From positions 1,364,001 to 1,428,000 of the forward strand of contig NZ_JACBXU010000001.1 of assembly GCF_013415305.1 (NCBI RefSeq): a DNA stretch of 64,000 nt. Reading direction: 5' to 3'. Both the position numbers and the translations under genes were made by a program. This document shows, one piece after another, positions 39,887-49,044 of this stretch. The stretch comes from Pantoea sp. WMus005 (GTDB lineage: Bacteria; Pseudomonadota; Gammaproteobacteria; Enterobacterales; Enterobacteriaceae). The stretch's first letter is position 1. Each line of letters begins with the position of its first letter. The notes below the pieces were generated by a model. The model had not been told where the DNA came from and ran no database searches. It worked only from the letters and a program-made list of their open reading frames with translations.

Positions 39887-40815
39887 TTCGGCTCCTGTCG
39901 CAGACGAATGGCCGGATTGACCACCGCGTAAAGCAGATCGACCAGCAGATTAATCACAATAAATTCAAACACGAACAGCATCACCAGCGCCTGAATTACC
40001 GGCTGATCCTGCGCTTTGATCGACTCTATCAATAACCAGCCTAACCCTGGCCAGTTGAAAACACTCTCCACCACGATGGATCCGCCCAGCAGAAAACCGA
40101 ACTGCAGACCCAGCATGGTAATCACCGGAATGAGCGCATTGCGCATCACATGTTTCCACGTCACCAGGCGGTTACGCAGCCCTTTGGCTTTGGCGGTACG
40201 CACGTAATCTTCCTGCGCCACCTCCAGGAAAGCCGAACGGGTAAAGCGCGCCATGACCGCCGCCACCGACGAACCCAGCGTAATGGCGGGCAGGACAATA
40301 TCGCTGGCCTGGTTAAAGCCGCTGACCGAGAACAGCCCAAAAGGCATCGCGACGAACTGAATAAGCAACAGTCCCAGCCAGAAGGCGGGCATCGAAATGC
40401 CGGCTACCGCCACGCTCATCAGCGTCCAGTCCTGCCATCGTCCCCGTTTCAGGGCCGCCATCACGCCGAATAACAACCCGAGAATAACGGACCAGGTAAA
40501 ACCCGCTAAGGCGAGCCACAGCGTCGGCATAAAGCCCTGTCGGATCACCTCCCGCACCGGTTGCTGAGTGCGATAGGTGATGCCCAGATCGCCCTGTAAC
40601 AGGCTGCCGATCCAGTGGAGATACTGCTGCGGCAGCGGATCGTTAAGCCCGAGATGCTGACGCGCCGCCTCGATGGCCTCGATGGGGGCATCCGGTCCGG
40701 CATAAGCGCGCGCCGGGTCGCCCGGCATGAGCTTGATAAAACCGAATACCAGCAACGAGACCACCAGCAAAACCGGGATCATCTCCAGTAATCGGCGAAT
40801 GATGTATGCAAACAT
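39883..40815 (-). CDS. Peptide ABC transporter permease (DppB/GsiC type)
   Basis: 310 residues. N-terminus FAYIIRRLLEMIPVLLVVSLLVFGFIKLMPGDPA is the DppB/GsiC hallmark, with a periplasmic loop, five further helices and coupling loop EDYVRTAKAKGLRNRLVTWKHVMRNAL. It pairs with the following permease; 80 bp separate it from the binding-protein gene. Confidence 0.92.
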   Translation of the reverse strand: MFAYIIRRLLEMIPVLLVVSLLVFGFIKLMPGDPARAYAGPDAPIEAIEAARQHLGLNDPLPQQYLHWIGSLLQGDLGITYRTQQPVREVIRQGFMPTLWLALAGFTWSVILGLLFGVMAALKRGRWQDWTLMSVAVAGISMPAFWLGLLLIQFVAMPFGLFSVSGFNQASDIVLPAITLGSSVAAVMARFTRSAFLEVAQEDYVRTAKAKGLRNRLVTWKHVMRNALIPVITMLGLQFGFLLGGSIVVESVFNWPGLGWLLIESIKAQDQPVIQALVMLFVFEFIVINLLVDLLYAVVNPAIRLRQEPK

Positions 40816-40895
40816 GCCATTCCCTCAAATGAGGTGTGACTGGCCTCCTCACGTCCCCGACCCGTTCAGGAGTGGTGACGAGAGAAGAAACCGTC

Positions 40896-42437
40896 TTATT
40901 TAAAGGACGCCTGAGTGAACAGGAAATTGCCATCAGGCAGCATCGAAACGCCGCTCAGGGTGTTGCGCTTGCCCACCAGATTGTCTGGCGTGCCAAGGAA
41001 CGCCACCGGTGCTTCTTTCCATAACACTTTTTGCGCCTGTGCATAGGCAATGCCGCGCTTTGCCGGATCGGCCGTCGCCAGCCCGGCTGCGATCGCTTTG
41101 TCTGCGTCAGGGTTGCTGAAGTAGGAGACGTTATAGGAGGTCGGCACCCAGGATTCGGTGGCAAACAGCGGACGCAGCGCCCAGTCGGCATCGCCTGTTG
41201 AGGTCGACCAGCCGCCATAATAGAGGTCAAACTCCGCCTTTTTCGGGTCCTGTACACCCCACAACTTAGCGTTGCGCGTGCCGGAATCCATCGGCGTCAC
41301 CGTGGCCCGAATGCCTGCCGTGGCCAGTTGTGCTTTCAGCACCTGAGCGGCACGGACGCTGGCCGTGGCATTGGTCACCCAGAGCTTAAGATCCAGACCA
41401 TTCGGATAGCCCGCCGCTTTCAGCAACGCTTTGGCCTTGTCCGGCGCATAACTGTACTCAGGATCGCCCTGTTTCTGATAGAACTGTACGCCTTCCGGTA
41501 TAGCGGATGTGGCCGGTTTACCCAGACCGGCAAACGCCACTTTCAGCCACAGATTACGGTCAATCGCATAGTTGATGGCCTGACGCACCCGAACATCGTC
41601 CAGCGGCTTGTGCTGCGTGTTGATCGCCATGTAATAGAGATAAATGCTCGGATCGCGCTGAATGGAGAGATGGCTGTCCTGTTTTACGGCGGCGATCAGG
41701 TCTGAAGGCAGTGGCCAGATGGCATCCACCTGCCCCGATTTTAATGCGGCGACGCGTGTCGCATCTTCCGGACTCGGCGAGAAGATGACATGGTCAACTT
41801 TAGGCCATCCCTTCTGCCAGTAACCGTCATACTTAGCCAGCGTGACCGCTTTGCCCGGTGTCCAGTTAACAAATTTAAACGGACCGGTACCGACCGGATG
41901 CAGTCGCAACTGCGCTTCGTCCGGGTATTGCTTAAGAATGGATGGACTCCACATCACCGCCGAAGGATGCGCCAGCGTGTTGATAAAGGCTCCGAACGAC
42001 TGATTCAGATCGATTTTTACCTGGTCGGGTGCCAGCACCGTGACCTTATCGATCATTTTGTAGAGGCTATTACGTTTCAGCCCTTTTTTCTGATCTGCCA
42101 GACGATCAAGGTTCGCTTTGACGGCATCGGCATCAAACGGGGTACCGTCCTGGAAAGTAACACCTTTGCGCAGCGTCAGCGTAAATTCGGTGGCACTGTC
42201 ATTGGCGGTATACCCTGTCGCCAGCCAGGGCTGCAGTTTCATCTGAGGATCAAACTGGAACAGGCGTTCAAAGATGCCGCTCTGCACCGAGTAGCTGACA
42301 TTATCCGAGGTGTCATGTGGATCCAGCCCCGTGATATCGGCATACATTGAAATGCGCAGATCCTGTGCCTGCGCAGTCATGACCAGCGTCGTCGTCAATG
42401 CGAGGGCTAGCGAAGTACGGCGAAACAGCGTTTTCAT
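40896..42437 (-). CDS. Peptide ABC transporter substrate-binding protein (GsiB/DppA type)
   Basis: 513 residues from ATG 42437 (CAGGAGAATCT ribosome site); longer in-frame readings invade the ATPase gene. Signal peptide MKTLFRRTSLALALTTTLVMTAQAQ with AQA cleavage. SBP_bac_5 fold: GLDPHDTSDNVSYSV, LRKGVTFQDGTPFDADAV, HPVGTGPFKF and RQAINYAIDR. Overall most like GsiB (glutathione), but ligand specificity cannot be read by eye. Neighbouring peptidases and DgcA/DgcN favour peptides containing D-residues or murein-type peptides. Confidence 0.9.
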   Translation of the reverse strand: MKTLFRRTSLALALTTTLVMTAQAQDLRISMYADITGLDPHDTSDNVSYSVQSGIFERLFQFDPQMKLQPWLATGYTANDSATEFTLTLRKGVTFQDGTPFDADAVKANLDRLADQKKGLKRNSLYKMIDKVTVLAPDQVKIDLNQSFGAFINTLAHPSAVMWSPSILKQYPDEAQLRLHPVGTGPFKFVNWTPGKAVTLAKYDGYWQKGWPKVDHVIFSPSPEDATRVAALKSGQVDAIWPLPSDLIAAVKQDSHLSIQRDPSIYLYYMAINTQHKPLDDVRVRQAINYAIDRNLWLKVAFAGLGKPATSAIPEGVQFYQKQGDPEYSYAPDKAKALLKAAGYPNGLDLKLWVTNATASVRAAQVLKAQLATAGIRATVTPMDSGTRNAKLWGVQDPKKAEFDLYYGGWSTSTGDADWALRPLFATESWVPTSYNVSYFSNPDADKAIAAGLATADPAKRGIAYAQAQKVLWKEAPVAFLGTPDNLVGKRNTLSGVSMLPDGNFLFTQASFK

Positions 42438-42462
42438 AGATTCTCCTGGTCGTTGAGGATAA

Positions 42463-44325
42463 TTACAATGCAATGCCATCAGCGACCCAGTGATGGGGCG
42501 CAACCTGGCGATAACGGGGTTTAGTGACCGTTTCGCCCACCTTACGCAACGGCGAGGGAATTTCGCTGTCGTCGAAAAGACGGGGCTGACGGTTCTCGGG
42601 ATCAGCGACCGGCACGGAGGCCAGCAGACGCTGGGTATAAGGATGTTGCGGCTGATTAAAGACCGACTGGCGCGGACCCAACTCCACAATCTGGCCGAGG
42701 TACATCACCGCGACGCGATTCGCAATACGCTCGACGACCGCCATATCGTGAGAGATGAAAATCCATGCCACGCCCGTTTGCTGCTGCAGGTCCATCATCA
42801 GGTTCACCACCTGAGCCTGAATTGAGACATCCAGGGCCGATACCGCTTCATCCGCAATAATCACTTTCGGTTTCAGCGCCATAGCGCGGGCAATGGCAAT
42901 ACGCTGACGCTGACCGCCTGAAAATTCGTGCGGATAACGACGCGCGTGCTCTGGCAGGAGACCGACGCTCTTCAGCAGCGCATCAATCTGTGGGGTAGCC
43001 TGTTCCAGAGAAGAGACCATGCCATGTAACAGTAACGGCTCGGCAATGGTGAACCCCACGGTCAGGCGGGGATTCAGTGAGGCATAGGGATCCTGAAACA
43101 CCATCTGGATTTCACGGCGCAGCGGCTGGAACGCCGCCTCTTTCAGATCGGATATTTCCTTTCCTTCAAAGTGAATACTTTCAGCGTCACTGTTGATGAG
43201 GCGCATCAGCGCCCGTCCGGTGGTCGATTTGCCGCAGCCGCTTTCACCCACGATGGCCAGGGTTTCACCCGGCCACAGACTGAAATCAATCTGCTCCACC
43301 GCATGCACATGATGCGTAAGGCCCGATAAGATGCCGCTGCGGATCGGGTAATAGACTTTCAACCCACGCACATCCAGCAGTGGCGCAACGTCATAGCGAG
43401 CGGTTTGCTGTTCGCTTTGCACAGCCTCGCGCGCACCCGGCAGAGGAAAGCGTTGCGGCCACGCGTGTTCCCGCATATCGCCGAGTTTTGGCACTGCCGC
43501 CAGTAACGCCTGGGTATAAGCGTGCTGCGGGGCGGCAAAAATCTCAGACACGGTTCCCTGCTCGACCACTTCGCCACGCAGCATGACCACCACGCGATCG
43601 GCGATTTCCGCTACCACGCCCATATCATGGGTGATAAACAGCACCGCCATCTGTTTCTCGCGTTGCAGGTCACGCAGAATATGAAGAATGCGCGCCTGCA
43701 CGGTGACATCCAGCGCCGTGGTCGGCTCATCAGCAATCAGGAGTTGCGGATCACAGGCAAGGGCCTGCGCAATCATCACACGCTGCCGCATGCCGCCTGA
43801 CAGCGAGTGCGGATAGCTTTTCATAACGCGATCCACATCGGCGATCCGCACCTGTCGCAGCAGTTCACGCACGCGCGCATGGGCCTGCTTTTTGTCACAC
43901 AGATGATGATCGCGTAATGCCTCCGTAAGCTGATCATCAACGCGCAGCACCGGATTCAGCGACGTCATGGGCTCCTGAAAGATCATCGCCATTTCACGGC
44001 CACGCAGTGTGCGGCGCTGAGCGTCATCCAGCGTTTCTAACGCATGCACGTTTCCGCTCCGGTCGCAAAACTGCATACTGCCGCGATCGACATGGCCGTT
44101 ATTTGCCAGCAGGCCCATCACAGCCAGTGACGTGACCGATTTACCGGAGCCGCTTTCGCCCACGACAGCGACAATTTCACCCGGATGAATGGCAAAACTG
44201 ATGCCTTTGAGTGCCTGATTTTCACCGCTGCGCCCATGGAATGAGACGCTAAGATCCTGAATCGCCAGCACGGGGGATGGCAAGGCAGCTCGGGTTGCAG
44301 GGGAAGTACGTTCTGTGTCCGTCAT
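42463..44325 (-). CDS. Fused dual ATP-binding protein of peptide ABC transporter (GsiA type)
   Basis: 620 residues holding two complete ABC ATPase domains, like GsiA. First: Walker A GESGSGKS near 56, [28 protein letters not shown]. Second: GESGCGKST near 359, [28 protein letters not shown]. The second has Ala instead of Pro after the Walker B Glu. The C-terminus has the oligopeptide-type cap ([19 protein letters not shown]). It lies 25 nt upstream of the binding-protein gene and 15 nt downstream of dgcA. Confidence 0.93.
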   Translation of the reverse strand: MTDTERTSPATRAALPSPVLAIQDLSVSFHGRSGENQALKGISFAIHPGEIVAVVGESGSGKSVTSLAVMGLLANNGHVDRGSMQFCDRSGNVHALETLDDAQRRTLRGREMAMIFQEPMTSLNPVLRVDDQLTEALRDHHLCDKKQAHARVRELLRQVRIADVDRVMKSYPHSLSGGMRQRVMIAQALACDPQLLIADEPTTALDVTVQARILHILRDLQREKQMAVLFITHDMGVVAEIADRVVVMLRGEVVEQGTVSEIFAAPQHAYTQALLAAVPKLGDMREHAWPQRFPLPGAREAVQSEQQTARYDVAPLLDVRGLKVYYPIRSGILSGLTHHVHAVEQIDFSLWPGETLAIVGESGCGKSTTGRALMRLINSDAESIHFEGKEISDLKEAAFQPLRREIQMVFQDPYASLNPRLTVGFTIAEPLLLHGMVSSLEQATPQIDALLKSVGLLPEHARRYPHEFSGGQRQRIAIARAMALKPKVIIADEAVSALDVSIQAQVVNLMMDLQQQTGVAWIFISHDMAVVERIANRVAVMYLGQIVELGPRQSVFNQPQHPYTQRLLASVPVADPENRQPRLFDDSEIPSPLRKVGETVTKPRYRQVAPHHWVADGIAL

Positions 44326-44340
44326 CGTCGCCTCGCAGAG

Positions 44341-45306
44341 TTATAGCCAGATGCGGCCTTCGGAGTAGCTCAAAAAAGGAGAACTGTCGGCGGCAAGCCA
44401 GATGGGGCCATCCAGATCGACGAACTCTGCGTTAACCGCGACGGGCAATGCCGCTTCCATGGCCAGTGACGAGCCCAGCATGCAACCGACCATGATGCGC
44501 ATATTCAGCGCCCGGGCTTCATCCGCCATCGCCAGCGCTTCCGTCAGGCCACCGCACTTATCCAGCTTGATGTTGATCATGTCGTAACGATCGCGTAATC
44601 CGGCAATATCCGCCCGCGTATGGCAGCTTTCATCGGCACAGACCGGTATGGGATGCTTAAAACGTTGCAGGTCATGATCCTGTCTGGCGGGAAGGGGTTG
44701 CTCAACCATCGCAATATTGAAGGCCTTCAGTGCCACCAGCAGGCTTTCCAGTTCCAGCCCCGACCAGGCTTCATTGGCGTCGATAATGAGCGTGGCATGT
44801 GGTGCCGCTGCACGAATCGCCGCCACTTTTTCCAGAATCTCACTGCGGTCGAGCTTAATTTTGAGCAGGATGGCGCCCCGTGACACGGCATCCGCCGCTG
44901 CGAGAGCCATATTTTCCTGCGTATCCAGGCTAAGGGTTTCTGCCGTAATGACTGACTCAGGCTGAGAGCACGAACTCATTTGCCACAGCGTCTGATTCGC
45001 CCGGGCGGCATCAAGTCGCCACAGCGCACAGTCCAGCACATTGCGCGCTGAACCGGCGGGTAACCGCTGTTGCAGATCATGACGGCTCAGGCCCGACTCC
45101 ACGTCAGCACGAACGGCTTCGAGCATGGCCTGAACGCCATCCGGCGACTCATCGTAACGCGCCGTCGGGGTACATTCGCCCTGCCCAATGAACCCTTCCT
45201 GCTCCAGCGTGACCCGGATGACCGTCGCGGCGGTTCGGGTACCGCGTGCAATAGCAAAGGGGCGGGCCAGCGGCAGCTCCACCACCTCAATCTGCAACTG
45301 TCGCAT
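44341..45306 (-). CDS. dgcA: Enolase-superfamily epimerase, N-acetyl-D-glutamate racemase DgcA-like
   Basis: 321 residues from ATG 45306, one base after the dgcN stop. Dipeptide-epimerase branch of the enolase superfamily: KIKLD lysine pair near 155, metal ligands in LIIDANEAW, VEQPLP and CADESCH, and catalytic Lys in INIKLDKCGGLTEAL. Alone it could be L-Ala-D/L-Glu epimerase acting on murein dipeptide. Paired with the DUF1611 protein DgcN it fits the described D-glutamate route in which DgcN acetylates D-Glu and DgcA racemises the product. Both readings concern D-glutamate. Confidence 0.88.
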   Translation of the reverse strand: MRQLQIEVVELPLARPFAIARGTRTAATVIRVTLEQEGFIGQGECTPTARYDESPDGVQAMLEAVRADVESGLSRHDLQQRLPAGSARNVLDCALWRLDAARANQTLWQMSSCSQPESVITAETLSLDTQENMALAAADAVSRGAILLKIKLDRSEILEKVAAIRAAAPHATLIIDANEAWSGLELESLLVALKAFNIAMVEQPLPARQDHDLQRFKHPIPVCADESCHTRADIAGLRDRYDMINIKLDKCGGLTEALAMADEARALNMRIMVGCMLGSSLAMEAALPVAVNAEFVDLDGPIWLAADSSPFLSYSEGRIWL

Positions 45307-45307
45307 T

Positions 45308-46315
45308 TCAGCCACGCTCCTGAAGCAGTGCGGCGATCTCATCAATACCAAAACGCACCGGATCCGTGGCCGGTAAGCCGAACTCAGCGCTGATTTCGGC
45401 GCAATAAGCCAGCGCCTCTTCTTCACTGTAATTGGAGGTGTTGATAGCAAAGCCAGCCAGCTGAACGGACTCACTGGTCACCTGGGCGGCACGCAGATTG
45501 GCTTCAACGCACGCCTGCAGGCTGACCATGGGCTGGTGTGGCAAATGACGCATATGAGGACGTCCCATTTCGTGACACATCACCAGCCAGTGCGGTTGGG
45601 CACCGTGCATCAGCCCCATACTCACGCCCGCATAGGAGGGATGGAACAGCGAGCCCTGACCTTCAACGATGTCCCAGTGGTCCTCGTCATTTGCCGGTGA
45701 CAGCGCTTCTGCGGCACCGGCAATAAAATCAGCGATAACCGCATCCACAGCGATGCCCTCCCCTGCGACCAGAATGCCGGTCTGCCCCGTGGCACGAAAA
45801 TCGGCTTTCATGCCACGCGCACGCATCGCCGCTTCCAGCGCCAGTGAGGTGTACATCTTGCCCACTGAGCAGTCCGTACCCACCGTCAGTATCCGCTTAC
45901 CTGAACGCTTCTTACCGCTGCCAACATTAAGCGCTGGACGCATATGACGCAGGTCAAACAGCTCAACGCCAGAAGCCTGCGCAAGCGTCACCAGTTCAGG
46001 CTCATCCACCAGCCGATGGTGCAGACCACTGGCCACATTCATGCCTGCCTGGATGGCGCTTTTCACCGTTTCCAGCCAGTGCGCTGGCAGATAGCCGCCT
46101 GCATTCGCCGTACCCAGTACCAGCGTTTTCGCGCCACGTGCTATAGCGCCGGGAATATCCAGTTCATCCAGACCCAGACTGACCGTGCAGCCCGGCAGTT
46201 TAATTTCGCCAACGCACTGCTCCGGCCGCCAGATATGAACGCCGCGCGCCGTTTTTGCCGCGAGGGGATCGGTAACATCGCCAAGAAAGAGTAAATAGGG
46301 TTGTGGGATTAGCAT
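45308..46315 (-). CDS. dgcN: DUF1611 protein, D-glutamate N-acetyltransferase DgcN-like
   Basis: 335 residues from ATG 46315 (GAGAG upstream; a start 14 codons earlier is possible). The C-terminal half has a P-loop-like VGTDCSVGKMYTSLALEAAM and GQTGILVAGEGIAVDAV, then EGQGSLFHPSYAGVSMGLMHGAQP, all typical of DUF1611. The family includes DgcN, reported to N-acetylate D-glutamate, usually beside DgcA, as here. First gene of the operon, so the inverted repeat upstream may be its operator. Confidence 0.86.
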   Translation of the reverse strand: MLIPQPYLLFLGDVTDPLAAKTARGVHIWRPEQCVGEIKLPGCTVSLGLDELDIPGAIARGAKTLVLGTANAGGYLPAHWLETVKSAIQAGMNVASGLHHRLVDEPELVTLAQASGVELFDLRHMRPALNVGSGKKRSGKRILTVGTDCSVGKMYTSLALEAAMRARGMKADFRATGQTGILVAGEGIAVDAVIADFIAGAAEALSPANDEDHWDIVEGQGSLFHPSYAGVSMGLMHGAQPHWLVMCHEMGRPHMRHLPHQPMVSLQACVEANLRAAQVTSESVQLAGFAINTSNYSEEEALAYCAEISAEFGLPATDPVRFGIDEIAALLQERG

Positions 46316-46345
46316 GGTGTCTCTCGTTTCAGCCAAAAGATCAGG

Positions 46346-46375
46346 TTCTGAAACCACTATTTCATGCGTTCAGAA
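46346..46375. promoter_or_regulatory. Inverted repeat upstream of dgcN, possible operator
   Basis: TTCTGAA-N16-TTCAGAA, a perfect 7-bp dyad starting 31 bp upstream of the dgcN start, where the operon promoter should be. The nearest regulator gene is the LysR gene at the far end of the operon. The site is seen; the role is inferred. Confidence 0.4.
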
Positions 46376-46537
46376 AGGTGACGAATGCTTGTTTAGCAGG
46401 AGGGTATAACGGCAGGTTATAGTCAGAGGGAATAGTGATGATGGGTGGATTTTTCAGGGGGTTTGGCACAGGGAATGGGTTCAAGCAAGGGGTGGGTCAT
46501 AGGAAAAAGATTGTGTTGAGAGAAAAATAGAAGAGAG

Positions 46538-46559
46538 TCGCGGAATGGGTATTCCGCGA
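46538..46559 (-). terminator. Terminator after the 193-residue membrane protein gene
   Basis: TCGCGGAAT-GGGT-ATTCCGCGA, a perfect 9-bp stem. On the minus strand it is followed by a pyrimidine-rich stretch containing T5, placed 26 nt after the stop of the putative immunity gene. It closes the effector island on this side. Confidence 0.75.
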
Positions 46560-46584
46560 TAACAGCATTACAGATCCGTAGGGG

Positions 46585-47166
46585 TTATTTCATGCGACGC
46601 TGCCGGGCGACGCTGGCAAGGCGTTGTGTCCGGCAGTAAATGGCAAACAGGACAAAACCCTTCCCATTCAGTACCCAGCGAGCCCCCACCAAAGCAGCGA
46701 GTGCCAGAATCAGCCACAGGCCCGAGTGGCTAGCCGTAACAACTCTGTAGCTCAGGAGTAAAACAGTCGATATAAGCAACATTGCACAGACGTATGCCAG
46801 TCCCGCCACGCCCGCTGTATGGCCCCGCGCAAGCAGGTAACTGGCCGTAAGCATCGCGCCAATAACAACAATTGAGGGAACAAAAAAACTCAACGCATGT
46901 ATCTGTGGACTCAGAGGAGGTAACGCGTGCAGAAATGTCAGCAGATTAAATGCAAATGCAACCAGCAGCAGCATCAGCACTATTGCAACCGGGAAGCCGT
47001 TTTGCCGGGGCAGCGATTCAGAAGGCTGTTTAAAATAGCGTTCAAGCTCTGAAGTGGAACGGGCAAGTATGGAATCATCCTGCCGTGCGATTGCCTGATC
47101 TATTTCGCGCCCCTGTTGCAGGAGTTCAGTGATATTGCGCCCTACAAGCCATGATAAAAATTGCAT
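46585..47166 (-). CDS. Multi-span membrane protein, putative immunity to the 320-residue protein
   Basis: 193 residues. A polar N-terminal 55 residues with helix character (ITELLQQGREIDQAIARQDDSILARSTSELERYF) precedes four hydrophobic helices at about 58-80, 90-112, 117-140 and 147-167, and a basic tail (CRTQRLASVARQRRMK). No family recognised. ATG 47166 shares a base with the stop of the upstream gene (TAATG), the coupling expected of an effector-immunity pair. A small multi-span protein is the usual form of immunity against pore-forming toxins. Function inferred only from this arrangement. Confidence 0.75.
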   Translation of the reverse strand: MQFLSWLVGRNITELLQQGREIDQAIARQDDSILARSTSELERYFKQPSESLPRQNGFPVAIVLMLLLVAFAFNLLTFLHALPPLSPQIHALSFFVPSIVVIGAMLTASYLLARGHTAGVAGLAYVCAMLLISTVLLLSYRVVTASHSGLWLILALAALVGARWVLNGKGFVLFAIYCRTQRLASVARQRRMK

Positions 47167-48128
47167 TAAATTACCGCCAGTGACTGGATTGTTCCCACGA
47201 TGTAGCGTCCGGTGCGCGGCACGTTACCTGGAGCAGCAATGATACCACTGACAGCACTGCCAGCCACAGCCGCTGCGCTCGTGACGACCTGTGCGAGTTG
47301 CTTAACAAGTTCTTTTTGCACCGGTTCTACAGGAAAACGTTTTGGATAGAGTCCTGCACGGATGGCGGCTTTAAGCTCTTTATTAGTTATACCCGGGTTT
47401 TGCGCCTTAATGATTAATTCAGTAAGGCGCGCCCGGTCCTGCCTTGGATAGTTCCTGAGCCACTCCGTGGCTTTTAAAGAAGAGACCGATTTCATCGCTC
47501 GCCATGTTGCCAGAGCTTCTTTTAATGCACCGCCCACACTGGCAAGTGAAATAAGGTCAAGAGACGTTGAAGTGGCAACGTACCACTCCTGAGAGTCCAG
47601 CCACGCAACGTTTTCACCCGCGTTTTCGACGAGATCATAAACCCGGTAAATACCGTTAATACACTGCACGCCAGTTGCGGCAGCGCCAGCATAACCAATA
47701 GCAACAAGCACGCCGCTACTGCCAGCCGTTATAGGCGTTGCTGAAGCACCGATAACCGCCACGCCAGCGGTGATAATCATTGCACCACAGGAAAGCACGG
47801 TCGAGGCAATCTCCGTGCCCATTGAGGTCGCGCTGACTGCTTCACTCAGTGACTTGCCCGTATCAGACGCGGTGGCTTGCTTAGGCGTTTTGGTCACAAT
47901 AAGATGTGTGACGATACCACTTTGACCATTAGGATGACGCTGACCAGGCCGGACAAGATAACGCTGCGCGCCATCTGCATAGATAATGCCAGCCTGATAA
48001 AACTCCCGGGTACAATCCATTGCTGCACCCAGCGCTTTGAAATCAAAATCAGGTGCCCCATAACCGGTCATTCTCGCGATGTCATAACCCGGTAAGTTAT
48101 TTTCGGGATTCATTCCTGGCAGGTTCAT
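47166..48128 (-). CDS. Putative membrane-acting effector of unknown family
   Basis: 320 residues, no signal peptide. Residues 1-105 are polar. Residues about 106-175 form a long Gly/Ala/Ser-rich hydrophobic tract (STVLSCGAMIITAGVAVIGA, GVLVAIGYAGAAATGVQC). A charged helical section follows (LKATEWLRNYPRQDRARLTELIIKAQ), and a second hydrophobic stretch lies near 290-310 (VVTSAAAVAGSAVSGIIAAPG). Cytosolic synthesis plus long hydrophobic tracts suits a secreted membrane-inserting toxin. It lies in the Rhs/VgrG island and is coupled to a four-helix membrane protein. I recognise no named domain, so the function is a hypothesis. Confidence 0.75.
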   Translation of the reverse strand: MNLPGMNPENNLPGYDIARMTGYGAPDFDFKALGAAMDCTREFYQAGIIYADGAQRYLVRPGQRHPNGQSGIVTHLIVTKTPKQATASDTGKSLSEAVSATSMGTEIASTVLSCGAMIITAGVAVIGASATPITAGSSGVLVAIGYAGAAATGVQCINGIYRVYDLVENAGENVAWLDSQEWYVATSTSLDLISLASVGGALKEALATWRAMKSVSSLKATEWLRNYPRQDRARLTELIIKAQNPGITNKELKAAIRAGLYPKRFPVEPVQKELVKQLAQVVTSAAAVAGSAVSGIIAAPGNVPRTGRYIVGTIQSLAVI

Positions 48129-48573
48129 TTTATCTCCTTATAAGTTCGAACATATGAAGATAGAGTTTTTAAACATTGAAAATCGGAATAGAGAGCCGGT
48201 CATTACCGCAACAGATTACATATCGATAACCATAAAATAAGCTAAAAACGTTATTTTTAATTAAAAGAGATAAATAGTTATTCTAATAAACCCTTCACTA
48301 AGAAAATATAACAACCTAGCTACACTTCATCGGAAAAGTTTTAAGATCAATTGGAAGAATAAATAAATTTCTTTAGGCGACGCTCACCATGGTAGCAATG
48401 TAGGTAGTAGGTATGTCCATCATATTTATCAACTGTTCGGCCTTCAATATCGCAGTGCCTGCAGACAGTAATAATACTTACCAATGTTAATAGTTGAATA
48501 TTAACAACCTTCATTATAATTTTCTGCAGCAGCACAACATATTAATATAATGACAGGTTGGTTAGTTTTAAAT
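48129..48573. other. AT-rich gap between two effector modules
   Basis: 445 bp, very AT-rich. The only candidate gene is the short cysteine-containing frame at 48347-48514. The stretch probably holds the promoter of the 320/193-residue pair and debris of earlier toxin-immunity exchanges. Confidence 0.5.
48347..48514 (-). CDS. Possible small cysteine-containing protein or gene remnant
   Basis: 55 residues from ATG 48514 (62 if from 48535). A short hydrophobic start (VVNIQLLTLVSIITV) leads to CRHCDIEGR, then GHTYYLHCYHGERR, an arrangement resembling half a zinc ribbon. It may be a small protein or the tail of a lost immunity or toxin gene. No family recognised and no strong ribosome site. Confidence 0.3.
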   Translation of the reverse strand: MKVVNIQLLTLVSIITVCRHCDIEGRTVDKYDGHTYYLHCYHGERRLKKFIYSSN

Positions 48574-49044
48574 TTATATCCACTCAATATATATCCCGCA
48601 CGTAAATGATTTTTCATTAGACTGTACCGTTATCTCACCCCATGAAAACCCCCAAACATGACCATATGGAGGATCTTTTAATTCACCCCTATAATTACTT
48701 GGATACTTTTCCATCATCCACTCATACAATCTTTTCTCTTCAGAAATTAAAACGTTTACATTTGCTCTTTTTTCCCAATCGTTAATATTTTTATAAAACT
48801 CACCAGTTTTACTGATTAGGAACACGCTCTTATTAACAGAAAAAATAGCGGGCCTAAATTGTACATGGAACGGTTCATTATGCCATATGACATTTTTTGC
48901 TGAAAAATAATACTCACCTACAGTTATAAGGTCATCAGAAGATTTAAAAAACGAAGAATTAATAAATTGTTCGTAAGAAGAAAGTTCTATTTTACTTCCA
49001 TCCACAAGCAAAGCACCATTCTCTTCTAAAATCATTTTTTTCAT
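48574..49044 (-). CDS. Putative immunity protein of the orphan Rhs tip
   Basis: 156 residues, AT-rich gene, cytoplasmic (no signal peptide). Starts KKMILEENGALLVDGSKIELSSYEQFINSSFF and ends WGEITVQSNEKSFTCGIYIEWI. No family recognised. Its start overlaps the stop of the orphan Rhs C-terminal module, the standard place for the cognate immunity gene. Confidence 0.8.
   Translation of the reverse strand: MKKMILEENGALLVDGSKIELSSYEQFINSSFFKSSDDLITVGEYYFSAKNVIWHNEPFHVQFRPAIFSVNKSVFLISKTGEFYKNINDWEKRANVNVLISEEKRLYEWMMEKYPSNYRGELKDPPYGHVWGFSWGEITVQSNEKSFTCGIYIEWI

Noticed and set aside
40816..40895. Possible REP-like element between the permease and binding-protein genes
   Set aside because: Some imperfect complementarity (GTGAC...GTCAC) but no recognisable REP consensus and no second copy noticed.
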